NCBI GenBank assembly: GCA_009833045.1
Contig: WUUP01000002.1
Location: 496,001-560,000 of the forward strand
Source of the DNA: Saprospirales bacterium GYS_P2D
GTDB lineage: Bacteria; Bacteroidota; Bacteroidia; Chitinophagales; Saprospiraceae
Direction of reading: 5' to 3'
Length of the DNA stretch: 64,000 nucleotides
Shown here: positions 7,776-15,826 of the stretch, piece by piece
Numbering within the stretch: the first letter of the stretch is position 1
Layout: each line of letters starts with the position of its first letter
The notes under the pieces: model-generated
Told to the model about the DNA's origin: nothing
The model's input: the letters and a program-made list of their open reading frames with translations, nothing else
The model's database searches: none
Position numbers and translations under genes: made by a program

Positions 7776-9263
7776 CTACCCAGCAGGATGGAGACCGAGT
7801 ATCTCGGTCGTCCTGGCTCGGGTCACTCTGCAGAGCTCCCCATCGCTGATGAGCGATTGCCCATATGATGGAATCATGGCCTTGATCTTCTGCTGCCACT
7901 CGGCAGTCTGCATCTCATCGGGCCAGCACTGACTGAGTAGATCGAGCATAATCGATACCGCAGTCGAAGCACCTGGTGAGGCACCAAGTAGAGCGGCAAG
8001 TGATCCAGCATCGTCAGTGACGATCTCTGTACCAAATTTCAACTCTCCTCCGCCCTTCTTGTTTCGCTTGATGATCTGTACTCGCTGTCCAGCGATCTCC
8101 AGCTCCCAGTCCTCTGATCGTGCCTCAGGGAAGTATAATTGTAAAAACTCAAATCGATCATTCTTACTCTGAAATACCTGCTCGATGAGATACTTAGTGA
8201 GGTGGACATTTTTGACGCCGGCAGTGACCATCGGCCAGATATTGTGTATCTCGAGAGAAAGCGGCAGATCCATGTAGCTCCCCTCTTTGAGAAATTTTGT
8301 GCTGAATCCTGCATAGGGCCCAAATAATAGAGACTTCTCCCCTGTCATCATCCGAGTATCCAGATGTGGCACTGACATCGGCGGTGATCCTACGGCTGCC
8401 TTGCCATAGACCTTAGCCTCATGCTGAGCGATGACTTCAGGGTTATTGCAGCGGAGCCACATCCCACTCACTGGGAATCCCGCATAGCCCTTAGCCTCTT
8501 CCAGGTCGGACTTCTCCAGTAGCGGTATCGCTCCACCACCAGCACCGATGAACACGAAATCCGCCATATCAACTGACTCCTGGCAGTCACTCATTCGGCG
8601 CAGGTCGATCTGCCATCTACCGTCGTCGAGCAGCGTGAGATCATCTACCTCATGGCCGAGGATGACATCGACGTGATCACAGGTCTCCAGATATGCGATC
8701 ATAGCTCGAGTGATCGCTCCGAAATTGACATCCGTACCGATATCCATACGTGTCGCTGCGACATGTTCCGCCCGATCTCGCCCTTCCATGATGAGCGGCA
8801 TCCACTCGGTCATGACCTCCCAGTCCGTCGAGTAGCGCATATCTTCAAATATGGGATAAGGTGTCATGGAGTTAAATCGATCATGGAGAAAGTCGATATT
8901 CTGCTCTCCCATCACGAAGCTCATATGCGGTATATCATTGATGAATGGTACATCGGTAGGCACTCGATCCAGCTCCTTTAGGTAAGCCCAAAACTGCTTA
9001 GACACCTCGAATGACTCAGCAATCTTCAGCGCCTTAGAGATGTCGAGATCACCAGCAGCATCGTAGGGCGTATAGTTGAGCTCACAGAATGCAGAGTGGC
9101 CCGTACCGGCATTGTTCCAGGCGTCGGAGCTCTCTGCTCCGATCCGATCGAGTCGCTCATAGATCGTGATATGGCTATCCGGCATGAGCTCCTTGAGCAT
9201 GACTCCGAGTGTAGCACTCATGATACCCGCTCCGATCAGTACGATATCTGCATTCTTTTTCAT
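7776..9263 (-). CDS. mqo: Malate:quinone oxidoreductase
   Basis: 495 residues, the family's usual length. The N-terminus has the FAD-binding motif VLIGAGIMSATLGVML, followed by the Mqo-typical segments AWNNAGTGHSAFCELNYTP, GRDRAEHVAATRMDIGTDVNFG, LLFGPYAGFSTKFLKEGS and, near the end, ALLGASPGASTAV. The enzyme oxidises malate to oxaloacetate and passes electrons to quinone at the inner face of the cytoplasmic membrane, serving the TCA cycle and the respiratory chain. It stands alone, with the divergent gap gene on its upstream side. I saw no exact -7 box in its upstream region. Confidence 0.96.
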   Translation of the reverse strand: MKKNADIVLIGAGIMSATLGVMLKELMPDSHITIYERLDRIGAESSDAWNNAGTGHSAFCELNYTPYDAAGDLDISKALKIAESFEVSKQFWAYLKELDRVPTDVPFINDIPHMSFVMGEQNIDFLHDRFNSMTPYPIFEDMRYSTDWEVMTEWMPLIMEGRDRAEHVAATRMDIGTDVNFGAITRAMIAYLETCDHVDVILGHEVDDLTLLDDGRWQIDLRRMSDCQESVDMADFVFIGAGGGAIPLLEKSDLEEAKGYAGFPVSGMWLRCNNPEVIAQHEAKVYGKAAVGSPPMSVPHLDTRMMTGEKSLLFGPYAGFSTKFLKEGSYMDLPLSLEIHNIWPMVTAGVKNVHLTKYLIEQVFQSKNDRFEFLQLYFPEARSEDWELEIAGQRVQIIKRNKKGGGELKFGTEIVTDDAGSLAALLGASPGASTAVSIMLDLLSQCWPDEMQTAEWQQKIKAMIPSYGQSLISDGELCRVTRARTTEILGLHPAG

Positions 9264-9390
9264 GGTTGTGACATTTGGAGCTAATGTAGTCTTTTGAGTA
9301 GTAAGTCCGAAAGCAAGTAGAAAGTCTTTTTTGTCATCGAACTCGTCCTCTCTTCTTCTATTGAAAATGAAAATTAAATCCGACTATCTC

Positions 9391-9444
9391 CGTTCGGCGT
9401 AGAGTCTGTCTACGTCGCTGTGTCTCGCAAAAATCTGTTTTGCG
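9391..9444 (+). repeat. Double-hairpin dispersed repeat, copy B
   Basis: A 54-base unit nearly identical to copy A at 5623-5675, from CGTTC to TTTTGCG, with one extra base and a few substitutions in the first stem. Some changes (GTAGAATCGTCTAC against GTAGAGTCTGTCTAC) leave the arms able to pair, which suggests that the structure is conserved. Confidence 0.7.
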
Positions 9445-9638
9445 GCTATTGTGTGCTGAACCTACTATCGAACTCCTTCTATTCACAAAAATGAAACCCA
9501 TAGCGTCCCCTCCGCTCAAACTCGCAGCGAGATCTACCACATCTCCAAGATACGGTAGATCTAAATGCTACAGGGCATGACCACCTACCAAACCTTTACA
9601 GCGTCACATTTGACTTTTATCATGATAATAGACATCAT

Positions 9639-9673
9639 TTTGACACTTCATTAGTACTTTATCGTTAATTTTG
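9639..9673 (+). promoter_or_regulatory. Candidate gap promoter
   Basis: TAATTTTG (9666-9673) matches the -7 consensus TAnnTTTG. A TTTG at 9639-9642 could be the -33 element, although the spacing of 23 bases is long. Transcription would start near 9680, upstream of the ATG at 9722. Confidence 0.45.
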
Positions 9674-9721
9674 CCATCATCCAGATACGTATCTGTATAT
9701 CTAACTCACATAAACAAAACT

Positions 9722-11200
9722 ATGGTAACACCCACTCATCCTATCCGGAGCGAATCCCAAGAGTCGCTCAATCAATGGAGAGAAAAAGAAAAACTGGCTC
9801 TCAAGCTACTCAAGATCACTGGAGAGCTGAGATTTGACAAGTCAATAGACTTAGTCCTTTTTCGTCGAGAGATCCATAACACTCCGACTAATACCCTACT
9901 CCATCATCACAGTCTGTCGCAGGACTACGGCGGTGATACGCTGAGTATAGCGATGACTACTGAGATCGCTTTGGCTATAGCCAAAATAAAAAATCTCGCA
10001 CCGGCTAAAATCGACATCGGCAAGCTGGCACTGGAATGGCAGTCTGAATTCTTAGAATATGAAGATCTCCATGAGTATGTCCATGTCAAGCTCCGCTCAT
10101 ACATCGATGCGGAGATGCCCATCGAGCAGCATAAGGATGTAGTACTCTATGGATTTGGGCGTATCGGACGACTCATGGCTCGTCGACTGCTGGAGGAGAC
10201 AGGCCGAGGTGATCAGCTGCGACTGAGAGCGATCGTGCTCCGTCCTAAGCTCGCAGACCGCTATACGGAGGTCGTCAAAAGAGTAGCCCTACTGGAGACC
10301 GACTCGATCCATGGAGACTTTGGAGGCGTGATCGATATCGCTGAGGACGGGTCTGCTATCCACATCAATGGTAGTCGCATAGAGATCATCATGGCGAAAA
10401 GCCCCTCCGAGGTAGACTACAGCGCCTATGGCATCGAGGATGCGCTCATCATCGACAATACCGGTGTATGGAGAGATCGTGAGGGCCTGAGCCAGCACTT
10501 ACAGACGGGAGCGGAAAAAGTACTTCTGACTGCCCCCGCTAAAGGTAATATCCCTAATATCGTATATGGTGTCAATCATGAGACAACCGATAGAGACACA
10601 GAGCGGATATACAGCGCCGCCTCCTGCACCACCAATGCTATCTCTCCCACGATCAAGGTGATCATGGATCAGCTGGGCATAGCGAAAGGGCATATCGAGA
10701 CGATCCATAGCTATACTAATGATCAAAATCTACTGGACAACTTTCACAAGAAACCTCGTCGTGGTCGAGGTGCTCCTATCAACATGGTACTGACCACTAC
10801 GGGTGCTGCCGCTGCCGTCACTAAGGTCATCCCTGAGGTGGCAGGACGCCTCACTGGCAATGCGATCCGAGTACCGACACCTAATGTCTCTATCGCTATC
10901 CTCAATCTCACACTGGACAAAGCGACGACCGTCGAAGAGCTCAATGCTATGCTCAGGGAGGCAGCGCTCAATGGACCACTCGTAGAGCAGATCCACTACT
11001 CTGACTCCACTGAGTACGTCTCGTCTAATGCTATCGGGATGAATACTACCTGTATCGTCGATGCGCCTTCTTCGATCGTATCAGCCGATGGTCTCAGTGC
11101 TACTGTATATCTATGGTATGACAATGAGTATGGATACTGCTGTCAGGTCACTCGCCTGGCCAAGCATCTGGCTAAAGTGAGAAGATATACTTACTACTAA
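9722..11200 (+). CDS. gap: Glyceraldehyde-3-phosphate dehydrogenase, long form with N-terminal extension
   Basis: 492 residues from the ATG at 9722. Residues 1 to about 138 form an extra, mostly helical extension absent from ordinary 330-residue GAPDH. The NAD-binding fold begins at YGFGRIGRLMARRL near 140. The catalytic site A-S-C302-T-T-N-A is intact, followed by HSYTNDQN, RRGRGAPINMV and the C-terminal WYDNEYGYC. It oxidises glyceraldehyde-3-phosphate in glycolysis or the reverse reaction in gluconeogenesis. Long GAPDHs of about 480 residues occur in Bacteroidota, and the role of the extension is unknown. An upstream TTG (9671) would add 17 residues but overlaps the promoter box. A terminator follows at 11257. 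Confidence 0.94.
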   Translation: MVTPTHPIRSESQESLNQWREKEKLALKLLKITGELRFDKSIDLVLFRREIHNTPTNTLLHHHSLSQDYGGDTLSIAMTTEIALAIAKIKNLAPAKIDIGKLALEWQSEFLEYEDLHEYVHVKLRSYIDAEMPIEQHKDVVLYGFGRIGRLMARRLLEETGRGDQLRLRAIVLRPKLADRYTEVVKRVALLETDSIHGDFGGVIDIAEDGSAIHINGSRIEIIMAKSPSEVDYSAYGIEDALIIDNTGVWRDREGLSQHLQTGAEKVLLTAPAKGNIPNIVYGVNHETTDRDTERIYSAASCTTNAISPTIKVIMDQLGIAKGHIETIHSYTNDQNLLDNFHKKPRRGRGAPINMVLTTTGAAAAVTKVIPEVAGRLTGNAIRVPTPNVSIAILNLTLDKATTVEELNAMLREAALNGPLVEQIHYSDSTEYVSSNAIGMNTTCIVDAPSSIVSADGLSATVYLWYDNEYGYCCQVTRLAKHLAKVRRYTYY

Positions 11201-11256
11201 AGATAAAAACATGGTAGCAGCGAGCTACTGATATGATCTCTAACGATGAGATAGAA

Positions 11257-11293
11257 AGCGGCTGGGCACTGAGTGTCTGGTCGCTTTTGTTTT
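11257..11293 (+). terminator. Rho-independent terminator after gap
   Basis: AGCGGCTGGGCACT (11257-11270) pairs with AGTGTCTGGTCGCT (11272-11285) along its full length when G-U pairs are allowed, and is followed by TTTTGTTTT. Confidence 0.75.
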
Positions 11294-11376
11294 GTCAATA
11301 TTTTTTACGCCGATATTTCAACAATTAAGAATTATAATTTGTAAGTTTTCCACTTAGAAATAAAAGAAACTGTCTA

Positions 11377-12939
11377 ATGTTAAATCTTGCAACAATACTA
11401 ACGGCCACAGCGGCCAAATTTCCTACTAATACAGCTTTCACTTTTGGAGATCACGACTTCAGCTATGCGGCGATGGATGCAGCGACTAATCAGATCGCTA
11501 ATGGTCTGCACAGCATCGGAATCGGCCCGGGTGATAAGGTGGGTTTGAGCTGTTTTAATCTCCCCTACTTTCCAATGATCTATTTTGGTGCTCTCAAGGC
11601 GGGTGCCACTATCGTACCACTCAGTGTCCTGCTCAAGTCGGATGAGATCGAATATCACCTGACAGATAGTGATGCTAAGGCTTACTTCTGTTTTGAGGGG
11701 ACGCCAGATCTACCGATGGGTCAGATGGGCCATGCGGGCTTCAGCAGAGTAGATGCGTGTGAGCACTTCTTCATGATCACGGCGGATCCCGCAGCACCCT
11801 CACCGATAGAAGGTACTAAGACTCTCGGTCAGCTCATGGCTGGTCAGTCTGCACACTACGAGATGGAGCAGACCGGGGCAGATGATACTGCAGTGATCAT
11901 CTACACCTCAGGGACTACAGGCAAGCCAAAAGGAGCCGAACTGACGCATTCTAATCTGTTTTGCAATACGGTGCTCTGCGCCGATCTTTTTCAGCAAAAC
12001 GAGAATGATACTACACTGATCGTGCTCCCTTTATTCCATATATTCGCCATGACCTGTCTCATGAATGCAGGAGTCTATCGAGGATCAAAAATGGTACTAT
12101 TACCGAGATTTGATGCGGAGGCGGTATTTGGATTACTCCAAAAGCACGAAGTCACCGTATTCGCTGGAGTACCAACAATGTACTGGGGACTACTCAACTA
12201 TAAGGAAGACAAATTTGACTATGAAAAAATATCGTCTAATCTCCGCATGTGCGCATCAGGAGGAGCGGCACTCCCCGTACAGGTGCTCCATGACTTCGAA
12301 AAGCGATTTAAAGTCAAGGTACTCGAGGGATACGGCATGTCTGAGGGTTCGCCGGTAGTGACGTTTAATCAGCTGGATGTAGGTACTAAACCAGGCTCTA
12401 TCGGCACGCCAGTATGGGGTGTACAGGTCAAGCTCGTCGATGATGAAGGTAACGAAGTACCTGTCGGCGAAAAAGGAGAACTACTATACAAAGGTCACAA
12501 TGTGATGAAGGGCTACTACAAAAAGCCCGAGGCAAACGCCAAGACATTGGCAGGCGGCTGGCTACACTCCGGTGACGTAGCGATCAAGGACGAAGACGGA
12601 TTTTTCTTCATCGTAGATCGTACTAAGGATATGATCATCCGAGGCGGGCTCAATGTCTATCCTCGTGAAGTCGAGGAGGTCATGATCAAGCATGATGATG
12701 TCTCTCTCGTAGCCGTGATCGGCATTCCTGATGACAAAATGGGTGAAGAAATCAAGGCCTATGTAGTCCGAGAAGCCAGCGCCAACATCTCCGAGTCAGA
12801 CCTCATGGAGTATACTAAATCCAAGCTCGCCGCCTATAAGTATCCAAGGATTATAGAATTCGTAGATGCGCTACCAATGAGTGCTACGGGTAAGATCCTA
12901 AAGAAAGAACTCCGCAAAATGGAAGCCGAGAAAGCGTAG
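11377..12939 (+). CDS. Acyl-CoA synthetase (AMP-forming fatty acid:CoA ligase)
   Basis: 520 residues, full length for the ANL superfamily. The ATP-binding loop YTSGTTGKPKG lies near 175, followed by EGYGMSEGSPV, the hinge-region HSGDVAIKDEDGF, DRTKDMIIRGGLNVYP, and the C-terminal catalytic lysine in SATGKILKKEL. It activates a carboxylic acid to its CoA thioester, and the size and motifs favour a medium- or long-chain fatty acid. It is cytoplasmic or membrane-associated. It is transcribed alone, with a terminator before it (after gap) and another after it at 12997. The exact chain-length preference cannot be read from sequence. Confidence 0.9.
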   Translation: MLNLATILTATAAKFPTNTAFTFGDHDFSYAAMDAATNQIANGLHSIGIGPGDKVGLSCFNLPYFPMIYFGALKAGATIVPLSVLLKSDEIEYHLTDSDAKAYFCFEGTPDLPMGQMGHAGFSRVDACEHFFMITADPAAPSPIEGTKTLGQLMAGQSAHYEMEQTGADDTAVIIYTSGTTGKPKGAELTHSNLFCNTVLCADLFQQNENDTTLIVLPLFHIFAMTCLMNAGVYRGSKMVLLPRFDAEAVFGLLQKHEVTVFAGVPTMYWGLLNYKEDKFDYEKISSNLRMCASGGAALPVQVLHDFEKRFKVKVLEGYGMSEGSPVVTFNQLDVGTKPGSIGTPVWGVQVKLVDDEGNEVPVGEKGELLYKGHNVMKGYYKKPEANAKTLAGGWLHSGDVAIKDEDGFFFIVDRTKDMIIRGGLNVYPREVEEVMIKHDDVSLVAVIGIPDDKMGEEIKAYVVREASANISESDLMEYTKSKLAAYKYPRIIEFVDALPMSATGKILKKELRKMEAEKA

Positions 12940-12996
12940 CCTTTTTCCAAAAAGAAGGCCCAAGCGATTCAAGCTTCCTTTGACAATAATGAATAC

Positions 12997-13034
12997 ATAG
13001 CGAGTAGAGATATGCTCTTTACTCGCTATTTTTA
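12997..13034 (+). terminator. Rho-independent terminator after the acyl-CoA ligase gene
   Basis: ATAGCGAGTA pairs with TACTCGCTAT (10 bp), with a short GAG/CTC extension into the loop, and is followed by TTTTT at 13029-13033. It ends just before the next gene's ATG at 13057. Confidence 0.8.
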
Positions 13035-13056
13035 TGCAGTTAAAATACGCTAAGAT

Positions 13057-13737
13057 ATGCCCCACAAACTGGTCAATGGTCATCCTCACATCCCATACAC
13101 AGGTACGCAGTATGAGCTAACGACTTCCGTCGAAAGAGCAAATGAGCTATATCAATATGCTGATTGCAGGCGCTCCGTCCGTGAGTACAGCGATCGAGCC
13201 GTCCCTCGAGAGATCATCGAGCAGATCATCCGGACAGCGTCTACAGCGCCATCTGGAGCACATAAGCAGCCATGGACATTCTGCGCAATAAGCGATCCTG
13301 TGATAAAGCGGGAGATACGTATGGCCGCTGAGGCAGAAGAAAAAGAAAACTATGAATCTCGCATGTCAGCCAGCTGGAAGAAGGACCTGGCGAAGTTTGG
13401 CACTGATATGAACAAACCTTTCTTAGAGACTGTGCCTTGGCTGATCATCGTATTCAAGCAGATATATGAGATGGGACCTAATGGCGAAAAGCTAACGAAC
13501 TACTATGTCAATGAGTCAGTAGGCATCGCCTGTGGCATGCTGATCAACGCCATACACCACGCTGGGCTCGCTACCCTCACCCACACTCCGAGTCCAATGA
13601 ATTTCCTACAGAAAATTCTCGAGCGTCCGATAAACGAGCGTGCTTTCCTGCTGCTACCTGTCGGATATCCCGCTGATGACTGTCACGTGCCTAAGATTAG
13701 GAGAAAGGGATTGGAGGAGATGGCGGTGTTTTACTAA
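13057..13737 (+). CDS. Iodotyrosine-deiodinase-like flavoprotein (nitroreductase superfamily)
   Basis: 226 residues. The FMN-binding signature RRSVREYS (38-45) and the PSGAHKQPWTF segment (65-75) place it in the iodotyrosine deiodinase (IYD) branch of the nitroreductases. The substrate-lid triad of IYD (human Glu157, Tyr161, Lys182) has a counterpart with identical spacing: Glu95, Tyr99 and Lys120. THTPSPMNFL and LLLPVGYPADD complete the match. It closely resembles the bacterial IYD I recall from Haliscomenobacter hydrossis. The expected reaction is reductive dehalogenation of halotyrosines with FMN; the natural bacterial substrate is unclear. It is cytoplasmic, and no membrane anchor is present, unlike in the animal enzyme. 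It has no obvious operon partner and converges with the next gene. Confidence 0.88.
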   Translation: MPHKLVNGHPHIPYTGTQYELTTSVERANELYQYADCRRSVREYSDRAVPREIIEQIIRTASTAPSGAHKQPWTFCAISDPVIKREIRMAAEAEEKENYESRMSASWKKDLAKFGTDMNKPFLETVPWLIIVFKQIYEMGPNGEKLTNYYVNESVGIACGMLINAIHHAGLATLTHTPSPMNFLQKILERPINERAFLLLPVGYPADDCHVPKIRRKGLEEMAVFY

Positions 13738-13750
13738 ACCTTGATGGTAG

Positions 13751-14029
13751 CTATAGTTTAATGATTAAATGATTTGTTTTATAACTATTTGGCATGCTGA
13801 CATTGCCATGATCCTGAGTTCCGTCGATCAAGATCGGGATATTTTTCTCTATTTGAGGATCTAAGACCTTCATTCCAGCCTTTGGTTGAAGGAAGGCCGA
13901 CGCTGGATCATTAATGTGAATCTCTTCGATCTGGATGGTAGTATCACCACCATTATCAGTACTGAGATCAGCACCCCAATCATGAAAATTCGCACCAAGA
14001 GCTAAGAAAAGAAAGATTAAGTATTTCAT
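13751..14029 (-). CDS. Small secreted protein of unknown function
   Basis: 92 residues from the ATG at 14029, which overlaps the TGA of the symporter gene (ATGA), so the two are translationally coupled. MKYLIFLFLALGANFHDWGADL is a plausible signal peptide. The mature part is short, polar and cysteine-free, with acidic segments (STDNGGDTTIQIEEIH). I do not recognise a family. The coupling suggests a role connected to the symporter or amino-sugar use, but it could also be a fast-evolving passenger. An earlier in-frame Met at 14050 lies inside the symporter gene and is less likely. Confidence 0.6.
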   Translation of the reverse strand: MKYLIFLFLALGANFHDWGADLSTDNGGDTTIQIEEIHINDPASAFLQPKAGMKVLDPQIEKNIPILIDGTQDHGNVSMPNSYKTNHLIIKL

Positions 14030-15795
14030 GATTGTGTGATTTTTGCCCACGTTCTTAATAAGAATAACGTGCCCATTGCTACCACCGCTGCTAAGAGGAA
14101 AGCCGTACCCGTATTACCATATAACCAGTTGCCCATAGTGAATAGAGCGGCATAGACAGTGACCACTGCTGTAATAAAGCAGAGTAGCTGTAGAGGTAGC
14201 TGCGTACCTTTCGGTGGCATCTCTACGCTTTTGGCCTGTGCTTTTGAGCGAACCGTATCCCAGCCGCTTCCTTGCGGTTGAATTTTTTGATAGAAGCTGA
14301 TCAGTGTATCTTCATCAGTCTCTGGCGTAAAGAATACCGACACGATCCAGATCACTGTCGTCAATAGTGCTCCGACGACTATTTCCTGCCATGGCAGTAA
14401 AGCATCACTATAGAATGTGAAATAGCTGGCTATAAGCAGCGAGGCTATCATCGCTACAATCTCCGTGTAGGCATTGATCCGCCACCAAAACCATCTCAGA
14501 ATATAAATCAAACCTGTCCCAGCGCCGAGGAGTAAGAGAAGATTAAACGCTTGAGTCGCATCCGTCAAGAGTAGCCCCAGCCCTAATCCTAAAACCGCAG
14601 ATACTACTGTGAAAATCCGAGCCATATTGACTAAAGTCTTTTGATCGGCATCGGGATTGATAAAGCGCTGATACATATCATTGACCAGATAGGAGGAGCC
14701 AAGATTGAGCTGTGTAGATATGGTAGACATAAAGGCCGCTATAAGAGACGCCGCTACTAATCCTAAGAGTCCTGAGGGCAGTAAGGTCAACATCGCAGGA
14801 TAAGCAATATCATGGCCGAGTTTATTTTCTGATACATTTGGGAATACTGCCTGAATGTCGCTGAGCTCCGGGAAAATCACCAATGATGATAAAGCTATCA
14901 AAATCCAAGGCCATGGACGGAGCGCATAGTGAGCTACATTGAATAGCAGTGATGCCCCGACAGCATTCTTTTCATCCTTAGCGCTAAACATCCGCTGAGC
15001 TATATAGCCTCCGCCTCCTGGCTCAGCCCCTGGATAGTAGGAGGCCCACCATTGTACAGCGAGCGGCACGATCAGGGTCGGCACCCATATACTCGGATCG
15101 CTGAAGTCAGGTATCAGATCCAGCTTGGGGGCTACATTCTTATGACTGAGGAGACCACTGAGTCCACCGACCTCATCGAGGCCTAAGACATACAGACAGG
15201 CCCATATCGAACCAATCATAGCCAAGATAAACTGTACAAAATCTGTAATCACCACAGCCTTAAGCCCGCCGATCGTACTATATAGTATGGTGATCGATCC
15301 CGCTACTAATAGCGTCATCCATCCCGGCCATCCGAGTACCACTTCTCCAAATTTAATCGCTGCGAGAGACACCGCTCCCATCACTAACACATTGAATATT
15401 AAGCCTAAATACAGCGCTCTGAATCCTCTTAAAAAGGCGGCCGCATCGCCACTATATCGCAGCTCGTAAAACTCCACATCTGTCAGCACCATCGAGCGCC
15501 GCCACATCCTAGCATAGACAAATACAGTGAGCATCCCTGTCAGGAGAAAAGCCCACCATCCCCAATTGCCCGCTACCCCACTTTCACGGACGAGGCCTGT
15601 GACGAGATTGGGAGTATCTGCAGAAAAGGTAGTAGCCACCATCGAGATACCGAGGAGCCACCATGACATATTCCGACCAGAGAGGAAGAAGTCATCGACA
15701 CTCTTACCCGCCTTGCGAGATACCATCAGCCCGACGGCCAAGACGAATAAAAAATACAATCCTACTATCGTCCAATCTAATCCTGTCAACTGCAT
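14026..15795 (-). CDS. Sodium:solute symporter (SSS family)
   Basis: 589 residues with roughly 13-14 hydrophobic segments. The first helix region (DWTIVGLYFLFVLAVGLMVSRKAGKSVDDFFLSGRNMSWW) is the standard SSS opening, and the core GLKAVVITDFVQF is present. SSS proteins use the sodium gradient to import sugars, amino acids or similar solutes across the inner membrane. The gene lies 47 bases downstream of nagB on the same strand, and the small secreted protein is coupled after it. This context favours an amino sugar or a related carbohydrate as substrate, which is inference only. The C-terminal 70 residues carry extra helices, as in many Bacteroidota members. Confidence 0.92.
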   Translation of the reverse strand: MQLTGLDWTIVGLYFLFVLAVGLMVSRKAGKSVDDFFLSGRNMSWWLLGISMVATTFSADTPNLVTGLVRESGVAGNWGWWAFLLTGMLTVFVYARMWRRSMVLTDVEFYELRYSGDAAAFLRGFRALYLGLIFNVLVMGAVSLAAIKFGEVVLGWPGWMTLLVAGSITILYSTIGGLKAVVITDFVQFILAMIGSIWACLYVLGLDEVGGLSGLLSHKNVAPKLDLIPDFSDPSIWVPTLIVPLAVQWWASYYPGAEPGGGGYIAQRMFSAKDEKNAVGASLLFNVAHYALRPWPWILIALSSLVIFPELSDIQAVFPNVSENKLGHDIAYPAMLTLLPSGLLGLVAASLIAAFMSTISTQLNLGSSYLVNDMYQRFINPDADQKTLVNMARIFTVVSAVLGLGLGLLLTDATQAFNLLLLLGAGTGLIYILRWFWWRINAYTEIVAMIASLLIASYFTFYSDALLPWQEIVVGALLTTVIWIVSVFFTPETDEDTLISFYQKIQPQGSGWDTVRSKAQAKSVEMPPKGTQLPLQLLCFITAVVTVYAALFTMGNWLYGNTGTAFLLAAVVAMGTLFLLRTWAKITQS

Positions 15796-15826
15796 ATATC
15801 TCTACTTTAATTAATGTGGTAAAATA

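Larger units (their letters stand above)
9264..9721. other. Divergent intergenic region between mqo and gap
   Basis: This 458-base gap contains the second double-hairpin repeat (9391-9444), an isolated inverted repeat with 9-bp arms AGATCTACC/GGTAGATCT at 9530-9562, and a candidate gap promoter at 9639-9673. Open frames here are short and lack coding character. An in-frame TTG at 9671 falls inside the -7 box and is not taken as a start. Confidence 0.6.

Noticed and set aside
9671-9721. Upstream extension of GAPDH from a TTG
   Set aside because: The TTG overlaps a -7 promoter box, and the ATG at 9722 gives a protein of the usual long-form length.
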